Shown here: positions 1 to 6,792 of the stretch, in pieces
Position numbering within the stretch: position 1 is the stretch's first letter
Layout: every line of letters begins with the position of its first letter
Assembly: GCA_003151295.1 (NCBI GenBank)
Contig: PLXD01000669.1
Location: forward strand, 3,569-16,071
Length of the DNA: 12,503 nt
Direction: 5' to 3'
Origin: Chitinophagaceae bacterium
GTDB taxonomy: Bacteria; Bacteroidota; Bacteroidia; Chitinophagales; Chitinophagaceae
Translations under genes and position numbers: made by a program
The notes under the pieces: model-generated
What the model saw: the letters and a program-made list of their open reading frames with translations, nothing else
Databases searched by the model: none
What the model was told of the DNA's origin: nothing

Positions 1-2042
1 ATACAGCCACTGACACCCCCCTTGATCTTGTGGGGCGCCCTGATCCCCTTGTATCTTTCCTCTACTTCAACGGCAAAACTCACGCTGTCATGCAACCCAA
101 AACGGCACCAGGTGCTTCCCACGCAGCTTTTAACCGTGCGAAGCGCCTTACCATACGCGTGACCGCTCTCAAAGCCCGCTGCAATCAATGCTTCCCAGAT
201 ATCCGGCAGATCGTTCATGTGCGCGCCGAAAAGGTCTATACGCTGCCCCCCGGTGATCTTCGTATAGAGATTATATTTCTTAGCGATCTTTCCCAGCACG
301 ATCAGCTTATCGGGTGTGATCTCTCCTCCCGGTATCCGCGGAACGACGGAATAAGTGCCGCCCTTTTGAATATTCGCCAGGTATCTGTCATTACTGTCCT
401 GTATGGTATCCTGTTTCAGGATCATATCATTCCAGAGACTTGCCAGGATACTGGCAATAGCAGGCTTACACACTTCACAGCCGTCTCCTTTTCCGAACCT
501 TCCCAATGCCTCATCGTAGGTTTTCACCTCGTTGATCTTCACCAGGTCGAAGATCTCCTGGCGGGAATGATCAAAATGCTCGCAGATCACATTCTTAATA
601 TAAAGGCCATTTGCCTTCATGGTCCCTGCGATCAGGTCTTTTACCAGGGGGATACAACCTCCGCAGCCAGTACCCGCCCGGGTACACTTTTTCATCCCGT
701 CCACCGTCCGGACGCCCTGATCTGTCACCACGCTGCAAATCGCGCCTTTTGAAACGGACTCACAGGAACAGACCAGCGCTTCATCCGGCAGGCTCATGAC
801 ACCATTCCCTTCCGCCCCTGCCCCCCGGCTGCCCAGGATCAGGTCTTCCGGATCCGGCGGCAACAACATTTTATTATTCACGGTTTGCAACAGGATATTA
901 TAGGCGCCCGCATCGCCTATTAAAATGCCCCCCAGCAGGTATTTCCCGTCATTGCTAATATTGATCCTCTTGTAAATACCTTTATACCTGTCTTCAAAGA
1001 CGACGGCATGGCAATCCGGCTCTGCGATAAAAGCATCGCCAAAACTGGCTACATCCACGCCGATAAGTTTCAGTTTGGTACTCATGTCGTATCCCGTAAA
1101 ACGTTTATTCCCCCCGGACAGGTTAGCGGCCACGACTTCAGCCATTTCATATCCCGGGGCCACCAGACCATAGATCATCTTATTGCTCAACGCACATTCG
1201 CCGATGGCAAAAATGGATCTGTCGCTGGTCTCCAGCTTATCATTTACCGGGATCCCTCCCCGGGTGCCGACCTGCAGGCCGGCCAGCCTGGCCAGTTCAT
1301 CCCGCGGACGGATACCCGCGGAAATGACCAGCATGTCCAATGGCAAACTCGTATCGTCGGCAAAGCGCAGGGAATCTATTTTACCCTCGCCGGATATGGA
1401 AGCCGTGTTTTTATTTAAATGAATGTGCAATCCCAGCTTGCTAAGCCTTGATTCCAGCATATGGCTACCCGCGCTGTCTATCTGCCGGGGCATGAGGCGC
1501 GATGCAAACTCCACTATGTGCGTCTGCTGAATGCCCAGATCCAGCAAGGCCTTGGCTGCCTCCAGTCCCAGCAGGCCGCCTCCCATTACGCCTGCATGGA
1601 TGGCTTTGGGCGCATATGCTTTGATGAGTTCCAGGTCTTCGATCGTTCTGTACACAAACACACCTTCTTTTTCGACGCCCGGGATATCGGGTACGAATGC
1701 GGAAGAGCCGGTTGCCAGCACCAGGAAATCATAGGATTGTTTGATCCCTTTCAGGGAATGGACCGTCTTGGTAAGACGGTTGATCTCCTGGACCGGATCC
1801 CCGATATGCAGAACGATATCCTGGTCGTCCCCAAACCAACCGGCCATGGACAAGCTCAGATCATGAGCCGATTTACCATTAAAATATTCGCTTAAATGAA
1901 CCCTGTCATAAGCTGGGCGGGGCTCCTCCCCAAAAATGACCAGTTGAAAGTCCGTAGATTTCGCCATTATCTTCTCGCAGAACTTATGGCCCACCATTCC
2001 ATTACCGATCACAACGATTACAGGCTTGCTTACACCTATCAT
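1..2042 (-). CDS. nirB: Nitrite reductase [NAD(P)H] large subunit NirB, 3' end cut by window edge
   Basis: NirB passes electrons from NAD(P)H through FAD and Fe-S centres to siroheme and reduces nitrite to ammonia in the cytoplasm. The reading frame is open for 680 codons from the ATG at 2042 down to base 1. In order it shows a FAD-binding GxGxxG (residues 13-18), a pyridine-nucleotide motif GGGLLG (154-159), and the second FAD motif FAIGE (278-282). A BFD-type [2Fe-2S] site follows (C425, C427, C460, C463), then a second BFD-like stretch ending CEVC (522-525). The ferredoxin-like half-domain of nitrite/sulfite reductases is around 561-625. The CX5C pair C640/C646 and C680 are three of the four [4Fe-4S]-siroheme ligands; the fourth lies outside. 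An in-frame TAA five codons upstream fixes the start, and no Shine-Dalgarno is visible. The small subunit NirD is not in view. The divergent neighbour cobA supplies the siroheme pathway. Confidence 0.96.
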   Translation of the reverse strand, partial: MIGVSKPVIVVIGNGMVGHKFCEKIMAKSTDFQLVIFGEEPRPAYDRVHLSEYFNGKSAHDLSLSMAGWFGDDQDIVLHIGDPVQEINRLTKTVHSLKGIKQSYDFLVLATGSSAFVPDIPGVEKEGVFVYRTIEDLELIKAYAPKAIHAGVMGGGLLGLEAAKALLDLGIQQTHIVEFASRLMPRQIDSAGSHMLESRLSKLGLHIHLNKNTASISGEGKIDSLRFADDTSLPLDMLVISAGIRPRDELARLAGLQVGTRGGIPVNDKLETSDRSIFAIGECALSNKMIYGLVAPGYEMAEVVAANLSGGNKRFTGYDMSTKLKLIGVDVASFGDAFIAEPDCHAVVFEDRYKGIYKRINISNDGKYLLGGILIGDAGAYNILLQTVNNKMLLPPDPEDLILGSRGAGAEGNGVMSLPDEALVCSCESVSKGAICSVVTDQGVRTVDGMKKCTRAGTGCGGCIPLVKDLIAGTMKANGLYIKNVICEHFDHSRQEIFDLVKINEVKTYDEALGRFGKGDGCEVCKPAIASILASLWNDMILKQDTIQDSNDRYLANIQKGGTYSVVPRIPGGEITPDKLIVLGKIAKKYNLYTKITGGQRIDLFGAHMNDLPDIWEALIAAGFESGHAYGKALRTVKSCVGSTWCRFGLHDSVSFAVEVEERYKGIRAPHKIKGGVSGC

Positions 2043-2237
2043 AAAAGCAGATTTAAGTGTTTATAGCTGGCAATCATTAGAGAAGCGTTAAACATATATG
2101 TATTATATATATATAATATATATATACAATAATACATTTTTTTTTCATCTAAAATATTATACTTACAATATTTTAATAGATATTCATACGATTTTCCTCG
2201 CTTTTTCGCCAATAGTATTATATTAATAATTTTTAGC
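2043..2237. promoter_or_regulatory. AT-rich divergent control region between nirB and cobA
   Basis: This 195-bp gap separates the two divergent starts and must hold both promoters. It is far richer in A and T than the genes around it. It contains an alternating AT block (about 2094-2126), a run of nine T (2137-2145) and several TATT/AATA stretches. I could not find a clean TAnnTTTG element in either direction, nor a convincing CRP/FNR palindrome, so the exact promoters are unassigned. Joint control of nitrite reductase and siroheme synthesis from this region is an inference from layout only. Confidence 0.6.
2101..2118. repeat. Perfect 18-bp AT-only palindrome
   Basis: The 18 bases TATTATATATATATAATA read the same on both strands and sit in a longer alternating AT block that continues to about 2126. 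The block lies about 60 bp upstream of the nirB start and about 120 bp upstream of the cobA start. It could ease DNA melting or be a regulator site, or it could simply be a dinucleotide tract; the sequence alone does not decide. Confidence 0.5.
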
Positions 2238-3002
2238 ATGAATAAAATTGTCAACCATCTTCCGAATACCCCTACCCTCGGATCGATGCCAAGGCTTATA
2301 CTGGTAGGAGCAGGTCCGGGAGATCCGGAACTGATAACCATGAAGGCTTACAGGGTTTTACAGAAAGCCGGGGTCATCCTGTATGACAACCTCGCGAATA
2401 AGGAATTATTGAATTTTACCCCGCCTGGTTGCGAAAAAATATATGTAGGCAAAACGCCATATGGAGAATATACCCCGCAGGAGACAATTCATGAGCTGAT
2501 CAGGGAAAAAACTTTTGCTAAAGGAGAAGTGGTAAGATTAAAAGGAGGAGACCCCTTTATTTTCGGAAGGGGATTTGAAGAGATCCTGTACGCCCGGGAG
2601 CAGGGAATTGAAGTAAGCTATATTCCGGGTATCACCAGCATGCAGGCAGCAGGTATAGAAGGCATCCCCCTGACCCACCGGGAGATCAGTGAAAGCATCT
2701 GGGTCGTAACAGGAACGAAGAAAGACGGTTGCCTGTCGGATGATCTCAAACTCGCCATGCGGAGCAAAGCCACTGTGGTGATCTATATGGGCATGAAGAA
2801 ATTACAGGAAATAGCGGATACCTATTATGCGGAGGGGCTGGGACATATCCCCGCGGCCATCATTCAACATGCTTCCCTGCCCCGGCAGAAAATAGCAAGA
2901 GGCCTGGTACAGGATCTTCCCGCCATCGCCAGCCTTCAGCAACTGACCCATCCCTCGATCATCATTATCGGACAGGTTGTAGATATAGCTGGCAGCTTAT
3001 AG
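2238..3002 (+). CDS. cobA: Uroporphyrinogen-III C-methyltransferase (SUMT)
   Basis: This enzyme uses two S-adenosylmethionine molecules to methylate uroporphyrinogen III at C2 and C7, giving precorrin-2, the branch point to siroheme and cobalamin. At 254 residues it is a stand-alone SUMT without the CysG oxidase/ferrochelatase part and without a HemD fusion. The SUMT hallmarks are clear: GAGPGDP near the N-terminus (24-30), VRLKGGDPFIFGRG (99-112), PGITS (about 132-136) and GIPLTHR (about 144-150). The first ATG is at 2238; a second in-frame ATG at 2286 (residue 17) lies closer to the usual family start, so the first 16 residues may be untranslated. It is divergent from nirB, which needs siroheme, so the siroheme branch is its most likely role here. 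The later siroheme steps must be encoded elsewhere. The stop codon lies inside a large palindrome. Confidence 0.95.
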   Translation: MNKIVNHLPNTPTLGSMPRLILVGAGPGDPELITMKAYRVLQKAGVILYDNLANKELLNFTPPGCEKIYVGKTPYGEYTPQETIHELIREKTFAKGEVVRLKGGDPFIFGRGFEEILYAREQGIEVSYIPGITSMQAAGIEGIPLTHREISESIWVVTGTKKDGCLSDDLKLAMRSKATVVIYMGMKKLQEIADTYYAEGLGHIPAAIIQHASLPRQKIARGLVQDLPAIASLQQLTHPSIIIIGQVVDIAGSL

Positions 3003-3018
3003 CTATAAGCTGCCAGCT
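2987..3018. terminator. 32-bp perfect palindrome between convergent cobA and tal, likely bidirectional terminator
   Basis: The left arm AGCTGGCAGCTTAT (2987-3000) and right arm ATAAGCTGCCAGCT (3005-3018) are exact reverse complements around a central AGCT that is itself palindromic. The cobA stop TAG (3000-3002) lies in the structure, and the tal stop is 13 bp beyond it. Position and symmetry fit a hairpin that ends transcripts from both sides. There is no T-run on either flank, so a classical intrinsic terminator is not fully shown. It could also be an mRNA 3'-end stabiliser. Confidence 0.6.
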
Positions 3019-3030
3019 TGTTCTTCCAAA

Positions 3031-3684
3031 TTATTTAAACGCCTTCGCATCGGACAGGAACTTCGCCAGTCCGATATCTGTGAGGGGGTGTTTCAGCAAG
3101 CCCAGGATCGATTCCAGGGGGCTGGTAACTACATCGGCGCCTGCTTCAGCGCATTTGACGATATGCAAAGGGCTGCGGATAGAGGCAGCAAGTATTTCTG
3201 TTGCAAAACCCTGCAGGGAGTAAATGCCGGCGATCTGTTCGATGAGTTGTACGCCATCCCATCCACTATCATCGATCCTTCCGATAAAAGGGGATACATA
3301 AGCGGCTCCGGCTTTGGCGGCCAGGATAGCCTGCCCTGCAGAGAAAACAAGCGTACAGTTCGTTTTAATGCCGTTATCCGTGAACCATTTTATGGCTTTC
3401 ACGCCTTCTTTGATCATAGGTACTTTAACGATAATATTAGGATGGATCGCAGCCAGCTTCTTGCCTTCAGCTATAATACCGTCAAAATCCGTAGACACCA
3501 CTTCCGCACTAATATCGCCATCTACCAATTCACAAATGGTCTTGTAGTGATTAAAGACAGCCGCTTCGCCCTTAATGCCCACTTTGGCCATCAGGGAAGG
3601 ATTGGTAGTTACCCCGTCTAAAATTCCAAGGTCATTTGCTTCCTTAATTTGTGCCAGGTCGGCCGTATCAATGAAAAATTTCAT
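3031..3684 (-). CDS. tal: Transaldolase, small TalC/FSA-like subfamily
   Basis: A single-domain (beta/alpha)8 aldolase of 217 residues, the usual length of the TalC/fructose-6-phosphate aldolase subfamily. It starts MKFFIDTA and carries GVTTNPSL (24-31). The Schiff-base lysine is K87 in IIVKVPM. Both activities in the family use this lysine to bind a dihydroxyacetone unit. In E. coli FsaA the residue that favours aldolase activity is Tyr131, with the lysine at 85. The equivalent position here, with the same +2 offset, is Phe133 in YVSPFIGR, as in true transaldolases. I therefore call it a transaldolase of the non-oxidative pentose phosphate pathway, not an F6P aldolase. It is monocistronic, converging on cobA. 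Its upstream region (3685-3760) is AT-rich without a clear TAnnTTTG element. Confidence 0.93.
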   Translation of the reverse strand: MKFFIDTADLAQIKEANDLGILDGVTTNPSLMAKVGIKGEAAVFNHYKTICELVDGDISAEVVSTDFDGIIAEGKKLAAIHPNIIVKVPMIKEGVKAIKWFTDNGIKTNCTLVFSAGQAILAAKAGAAYVSPFIGRIDDSGWDGVQLIEQIAGIYSLQGFATEILAASIRSPLHIVKCAEAGADVVTSPLESILGLLKHPLTDIGLAKFLSDAKAFK

Positions 3685-3883
3685 AAAGAATAAATTTTTG
3701 CCCGGTCTATGAGGGGCCGGGACGCTTGAATTATAAAATTATGTCAAAATCGACTTAAGAAATCCGAGCACGAAGATAATAAAAAGAGATTTCTTTCCCG
3801 CTGTATTTGGGAGAATCCCCCTGCCTAATAAAACCTGATATATGGAGAAAAGGTTCACGGGATTCCAGGAAAGTTTGGGGCAT
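3685..3883. other. Spacer between SRP RNA 3' end and tal start
   Basis: No coding sequence is supported in these 199 bp. It must hold the tal promoter, reading leftward. An inverted repeat CCCGG/CCGGG near 3699-3720 would form a small hairpin in a tal leader. A second 8-bp inverted repeat, AAGAAATC (3757-3764) with GATTTCTT (3788-3795), has a 23-nt spacer and no known role. Confidence 0.4.
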
Positions 3884-3928
3884 AAAAAAAGGCAAGTTAC
3901 TTACATCGCACCGCTTCAACCACTTGCC
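3884..3928 (-). terminator. Intrinsic terminator of the SRP RNA gene
   Basis: On the minus strand, an internal GGCAAGT (3928-3922) can pair with the terminal ACTTGCC (3897-3891), directly followed by seven T (3890-3884). That is a 7-bp stem with a U7 tail. The same 3' bases also form the closing helix of the mature RNA, so the two pairings exclude each other. Confidence 0.65.
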
Positions 3929-3984
3929 CTTGCTGCCTTCCGGCCCTGGGGGATTCAGCAGGAGCTGATCGTATAAGACTTGCC
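3891..3984 (-). ncRNA. ffs: Signal recognition particle RNA, small bacterial (4.5S) type
   Basis: The minus strand carries the conserved SRP domain IV: an apical hairpin with the GGAA tetraloop in GGCCGGAAGGCAGC, followed by CAAGGGCA and the conserved GATGTAA near the 3' end. The RNA starts with GGCAAGT (3984-3978), which pairs with ACTTGCC at its 3' end (3897-3891). The next bases, CTTATA, pair with TGTAAG after a two-base bulge, extending the closing helix. This gives about 94 nt, normal for the small bacterial SRP RNA, which with Ffh targets inner-membrane and exported proteins. Ends are inferred from the helix and the promoter/terminator positions, so they may be off by a few bases. Confidence 0.93.
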
Positions 3985-3988
3985 TATG

Positions 3989-4023
3989 CAAATATAGTGG
4001 TTTTATCCCAACGCCAAGACAAA
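3989..4023 (-). promoter_or_regulatory. Bacteroidota-type promoter of the SRP RNA gene
   Basis: Reading the minus strand, TATATTTG (3996-3989) matches the phylum's -7 consensus TAnnTTTG exactly and ends 4 nt before the predicted RNA start at 3984. For the -33 element there are two candidates: CTTG at 4018-4015 with an 18-nt spacer, or TTTG at 4023-4020 with a 23-nt spacer. The short distance to the RNA 5' end supports both the promoter and the RNA start. Confidence 0.75.
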
Positions 4024-4128
4024 AAATTCTTTTTAACTTGCTCACGCTCAACCCGCCACTGATTAGGAACAAGCTACGAACGACCCCTCATCACTCACAA
4101 CTCACCACGGCCGACTCATCCCATTTCC

Positions 4129-5421
4129 TCAGAATCCCGGCCTTCCTGTTATCGAGCTGAACGTGCTCATGCCGACCAATTCATCTGCCCGGCCACCCAA
4201 GGCCCGGTAATAGACCAGGACCGTATACGTGTTTTCCGTTTCCATATGGTTGCCTTCTGTGAAATCCATCAAAAATTTCCTGGCAGGATCCTCCCGGCCG
4301 ACAGTCGCATAACCATAGTTATAATATCCCATCTTGAGAAAAAGAGAGGTCTCATACATGCCCTTCTCCGTATTGAACCGCATCCGGGAAGAATCATCCG
4401 AACCGTAATTCGTCAGGCCGCCAAAAAGGTAAACCTCTTTATCGGGGAAAGGAGTATTGCCGGCCGGAACAAAGTAGAAATGGACCGTGGCATAATCCGT
4501 CTGCCAGAGCGGGTTGATACTTTCCGTCGTTTGAATAAAATACTGGCCGTTATAATCCTTATAGCGAACATAAATTGCCTGGGTTCTGTCCCCATCCGGC
4601 TTCAGGAATATCTCCGTTGCATTCTTCGTACTGTTCACCCGTTGCACCCTATCACTCTGGAAACGGAAGCTTTGCAAATCCGCCCACCTCCATTCCGCAC
4701 CGCCGGGGAACAAAAAAGCATCCTCGCTGATATATTGCAGGTTATTATTATTATAAACGGTCGGACGGACATCCTTTACGGCATTGTCCCAACGATAATT
4801 CTGCAAAAGGACCACTTTGATCTGCTCCAGGGGATTCGAGGGGTTTATGGCTGTCGTATTCAGCGTGAATTGTATCCGCTGATGGGTGCGAAGGAGATTG
4901 TTATCCAAAGGTTGCAAGACCTGGGCGTTGATATTCGTCTTCTGGTCGAGCACCAGGAAACGGCGGCTGAATGCCATCCTGGACGTATCGCCGTCCAAAA
5001 AGACTTTCAGCAGGAAATTGCCCGAATGAATGGGAACGCAATTTCGATCGGGAAGGATCGCCTGGTAATGGGTGTAATGCGTCAATGCTACGGAAGAAAA
5101 CTGGTAGTCGCTCAACTGCACCTGAGAAAATCCGCTGATAAAATCGAACTGGCTGACGGTGGCGGGTGTCCAGTCCGAGTTGCATAACTGGAAAGTATAA
5201 TAATAATTTTTCACGTCGGCGTCGAGGTCGTCAAAATGCAGCTCGAGTTTATCGCTGCTGTTCAATCGCAGGACCGGATACCCCAGTTGATTGCCGGACG
5301 GGTATAACTGGGCACTAGCTATATTATCCGAATAGATGAACTCCTGTGCCCGGGATCTCCCGGCAAGGCTCAACAGGCAACAAATAGACAGGATATAGTG
5401 CGTGAGCGGCAGACTGCGCAT
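4129..5421 (-). CDS. Type 9 secretion system plug protein (DUF5103 family)
   Basis: A 430-residue exported protein. A Sec signal peptide is clear: charged start, hydrophobic core around residues 8-20, and probable cleavage after SRA (25/26). The rest is beta-rich, with typical DUF5103 features: the early LYPSGNQLGYPVLRLNSSD segment, a DDLDADVKNYYYTFQLCNSDW stretch written here only as residues 64-84, and GGLTNYG late in the protein. The family, found in Bacteroidota, includes the periplasmic Plug protein that closes the SprA outer-membrane translocon of the type 9 secretion system. Neither sprA nor other T9SS genes are adjacent, which is common because T9SS genes are scattered. The assignment rests on my recognition of the family. 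It is transcribed alone, divergent from the permease gene. Confidence 0.85.
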   Translation of the reverse strand: MRSLPLTHYILSICCLLSLAGRSRAQEFIYSDNIASAQLYPSGNQLGYPVLRLNSSDKLELHFDDLDADVKNYYYTFQLCNSDWTPATVSQFDFISGFSQVQLSDYQFSSVALTHYTHYQAILPDRNCVPIHSGNFLLKVFLDGDTSRMAFSRRFLVLDQKTNINAQVLQPLDNNLLRTHQRIQFTLNTTAINPSNPLEQIKVVLLQNYRWDNAVKDVRPTVYNNNNLQYISEDAFLFPGGAEWRWADLQSFRFQSDRVQRVNSTKNATEIFLKPDGDRTQAIYVRYKDYNGQYFIQTTESINPLWQTDYATVHFYFVPAGNTPFPDKEVYLFGGLTNYGSDDSSRMRFNTEKGMYETSLFLKMGYYNYGYATVGREDPARKFLMDFTEGNHMETENTYTVLVYYRALGGRADELVGMSTFSSITGRPGF

Positions 5422-5473
5422 TAGGGATGATTGTTTGAATACGCTACAATGTTAAGACAAATATGCAAAAAAC

Positions 5474-5505
5474 TTTCATTCCTATGCATTCCCTGTCTAC
5501 TTTTG
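5474..5505 (+). promoter_or_regulatory. Probable promoter of the FtsX/LolE-type permease gene
   Basis: TACTTTTG (5498-5505) matches TAnnTTTG exactly. TTTC at 5474-5477, 20 nt upstream, is a three-of-four match to the -33 TTTG. Transcription would begin near 5510, leaving a leader of about 50 nt before the TTG start. This region (5422-5562) must also hold the promoter of the divergent plug gene, for which I see only CATATTTG on the minus strand, a weaker match. Confidence 0.5.
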
Positions 5506-5562
5506 TTTGCACCGAAGGATTGTATACCCGCGGTACGCTTTTGATCACTAAAACCATGCCGA

Positions 5563-6792
5563 TTGAATGTAGCCATTTTTATAGCCCGTCGCATCGCCTT
5601 TAACCAGCAGCAATCGTTTTCCCGTTTCATCATCAGGCTGGCAATCGCCGCAACCGTCATCAGCGTGGCAGCTATGTTGCTTACGCTCGCTTTTACCAAC
5701 GGCTTTCAATATGCCATCAGCCAGAAAATTTTCAGTTTCTGGGGTCATATCCGGGTCCAGCATATCCAGCCTAACAAAAGCCTTATTGCGGAAGACATCC
5801 CCATCTTCCGTAATGATACGGTGTTAAAGGTCCTCCGGACCAATGAGGATGTCAGGACTATCCAGGCTTTTGCGACCAAGAGCGCTATTGTAAAAGGCAG
5901 CGAAAGCATAGAAGTGGTCATGCTGAAAGGCGTAGAAAACAACTATGACTTCTCCAACCTGGACGGCTTCCTCAAACAGGGCAGATGGCTTCATTTTCCA
6001 GACAGCGGCTATAGCGATGAGATCGACCTTTCTGCTTATACCGCCAACCAGTTGAAATTAAAGGTCAATGACAAAGCACTGATCTATTTTATCCAGTCTG
6101 ACGGTACCCGCAGGGTAAGATCCATGCGGATCGCCGGGATCTACAAAACGGGCATCGAAGACTATGATAAACTGGTCGCCATCGGGGACCTGCGGCTCAT
6201 CCAAAAACTGAATAACTGGCAGGCCGATCAGATCGGCGGGTATGAGATTTTTATAAAGGATTATCATCGGATCGACCCTGTAAGCAGGACCCTCTCAGAG
6301 GCATTGCCCTCAACCTGGAACTGCCGTACCAGCGAGGAAGCCAATCAGAATATTTTCGACTGGCTCAATCTACAGAATACGACCATCGTCATCGCCCTAT
6401 GCATCATGATCGTCATTGCCACCCTCAACCTGGTGACCTGTCTGATCATCCTGGTACTTGACAGGACCCGCATGATCGGTATCCTGAAAGCGATCGGCTC
6501 TCCCAACGCCTCGATCCGGCAAATATTCCTCTACCATGGTTCTATTATCATGCTGAGCGGATTGTTTTTCGGCAATCTGACAGCCATCCTGATGTGCTGG
6601 CTCCAGCAACGATATGGATTCATCAGCCTGCCCGAAGACGCCTATTATATATCGAAGGCCGTTGTAAAGCTGGAATGGTGGCATTTCGTACTGGTCAATG
6701 CAGGTACTTTCGTGATCTGTTTCCTGGTACTCATGATCCCTACCCTCATCATCAGGAATATCCAACCGGCAAAGGCGATACAATTCCGTTAA
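5563..6792 (+). CDS. FtsX/LolC/LolE-family ABC transporter permease
   Basis: An inner-membrane protein of 409 residues with the four-helix layout of lipoprotein-releasing permeases. TM1 is around 22-46 after an amphipathic start (FIARRIAF). A large periplasmic MacB-like domain spans about 50-270. Three more helices lie around 283-310, 327-352 and 384-405. The cytoplasmic segment MIGILKAIGSPNASIRQIFL (314-333) is the FtsX signature that couples to the ATPase. In LolCDE systems such permeases extract lipoproteins for transport to the outer membrane. No ATP-binding partner is adjacent, so the substrate is not established. The start is TTG at 5563: an in-frame stop lies seven codons upstream, the nearby ATG (5556) is out of frame, and the next in-frame ATG would remove TM1. 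The 3' end overlaps the convergent methyltransferase gene by 4 bp. Confidence 0.88.
   Translation: MNVAIFIARRIAFNQQQSFSRFIIRLAIAATVISVAAMLLTLAFTNGFQYAISQKIFSFWGHIRVQHIQPNKSLIAEDIPIFRNDTVLKVLRTNEDVRTIQAFATKSAIVKGSESIEVVMLKGVENNYDFSNLDGFLKQGRWLHFPDSGYSDEIDLSAYTANQLKLKVNDKALIYFIQSDGTRRVRSMRIAGIYKTGIEDYDKLVAIGDLRLIQKLNNWQADQIGGYEIFIKDYHRIDPVSRTLSEALPSTWNCRTSEEANQNIFDWLNLQNTTIVIALCIMIVIATLNLVTCLIILVLDRTRMIGILKAIGSPNASIRQIFLYHGSIIMLSGLFFGNLTAILMCWLQQRYGFISLPEDAYYISKAVVKLEWWHFVLVNAGTFVICFLVLMIPTLIIRNIQPAKAIQFR

Noticed and set aside
30..1895. Several plus-strand open frames (30-752, 1008-1418, 1461-1895)
   Set aside because: They lie antisense to nirB, whose minus-strand frame is open throughout and carries clear domain motifs.
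2039..2341. Minus-strand frame of 100 codons across the nirB/cobA spacer
   Set aside because: It overlaps the cobA 5' end antisense and the nirB start; its product is low-complexity Ile/Tyr/Lys-rich sequence from the AT-rich DNA.
3755..4072. Minus-strand 105-codon frame
   Set aside because: It runs straight through the SRP RNA gene, whose structure explains the conservation; the product has no recognisable features.
4246..5187. Plus-strand 313-codon open frame
   Set aside because: It is antisense to the plug gene, which has a signal peptide and family features; the frame is a by-product of codon bias.
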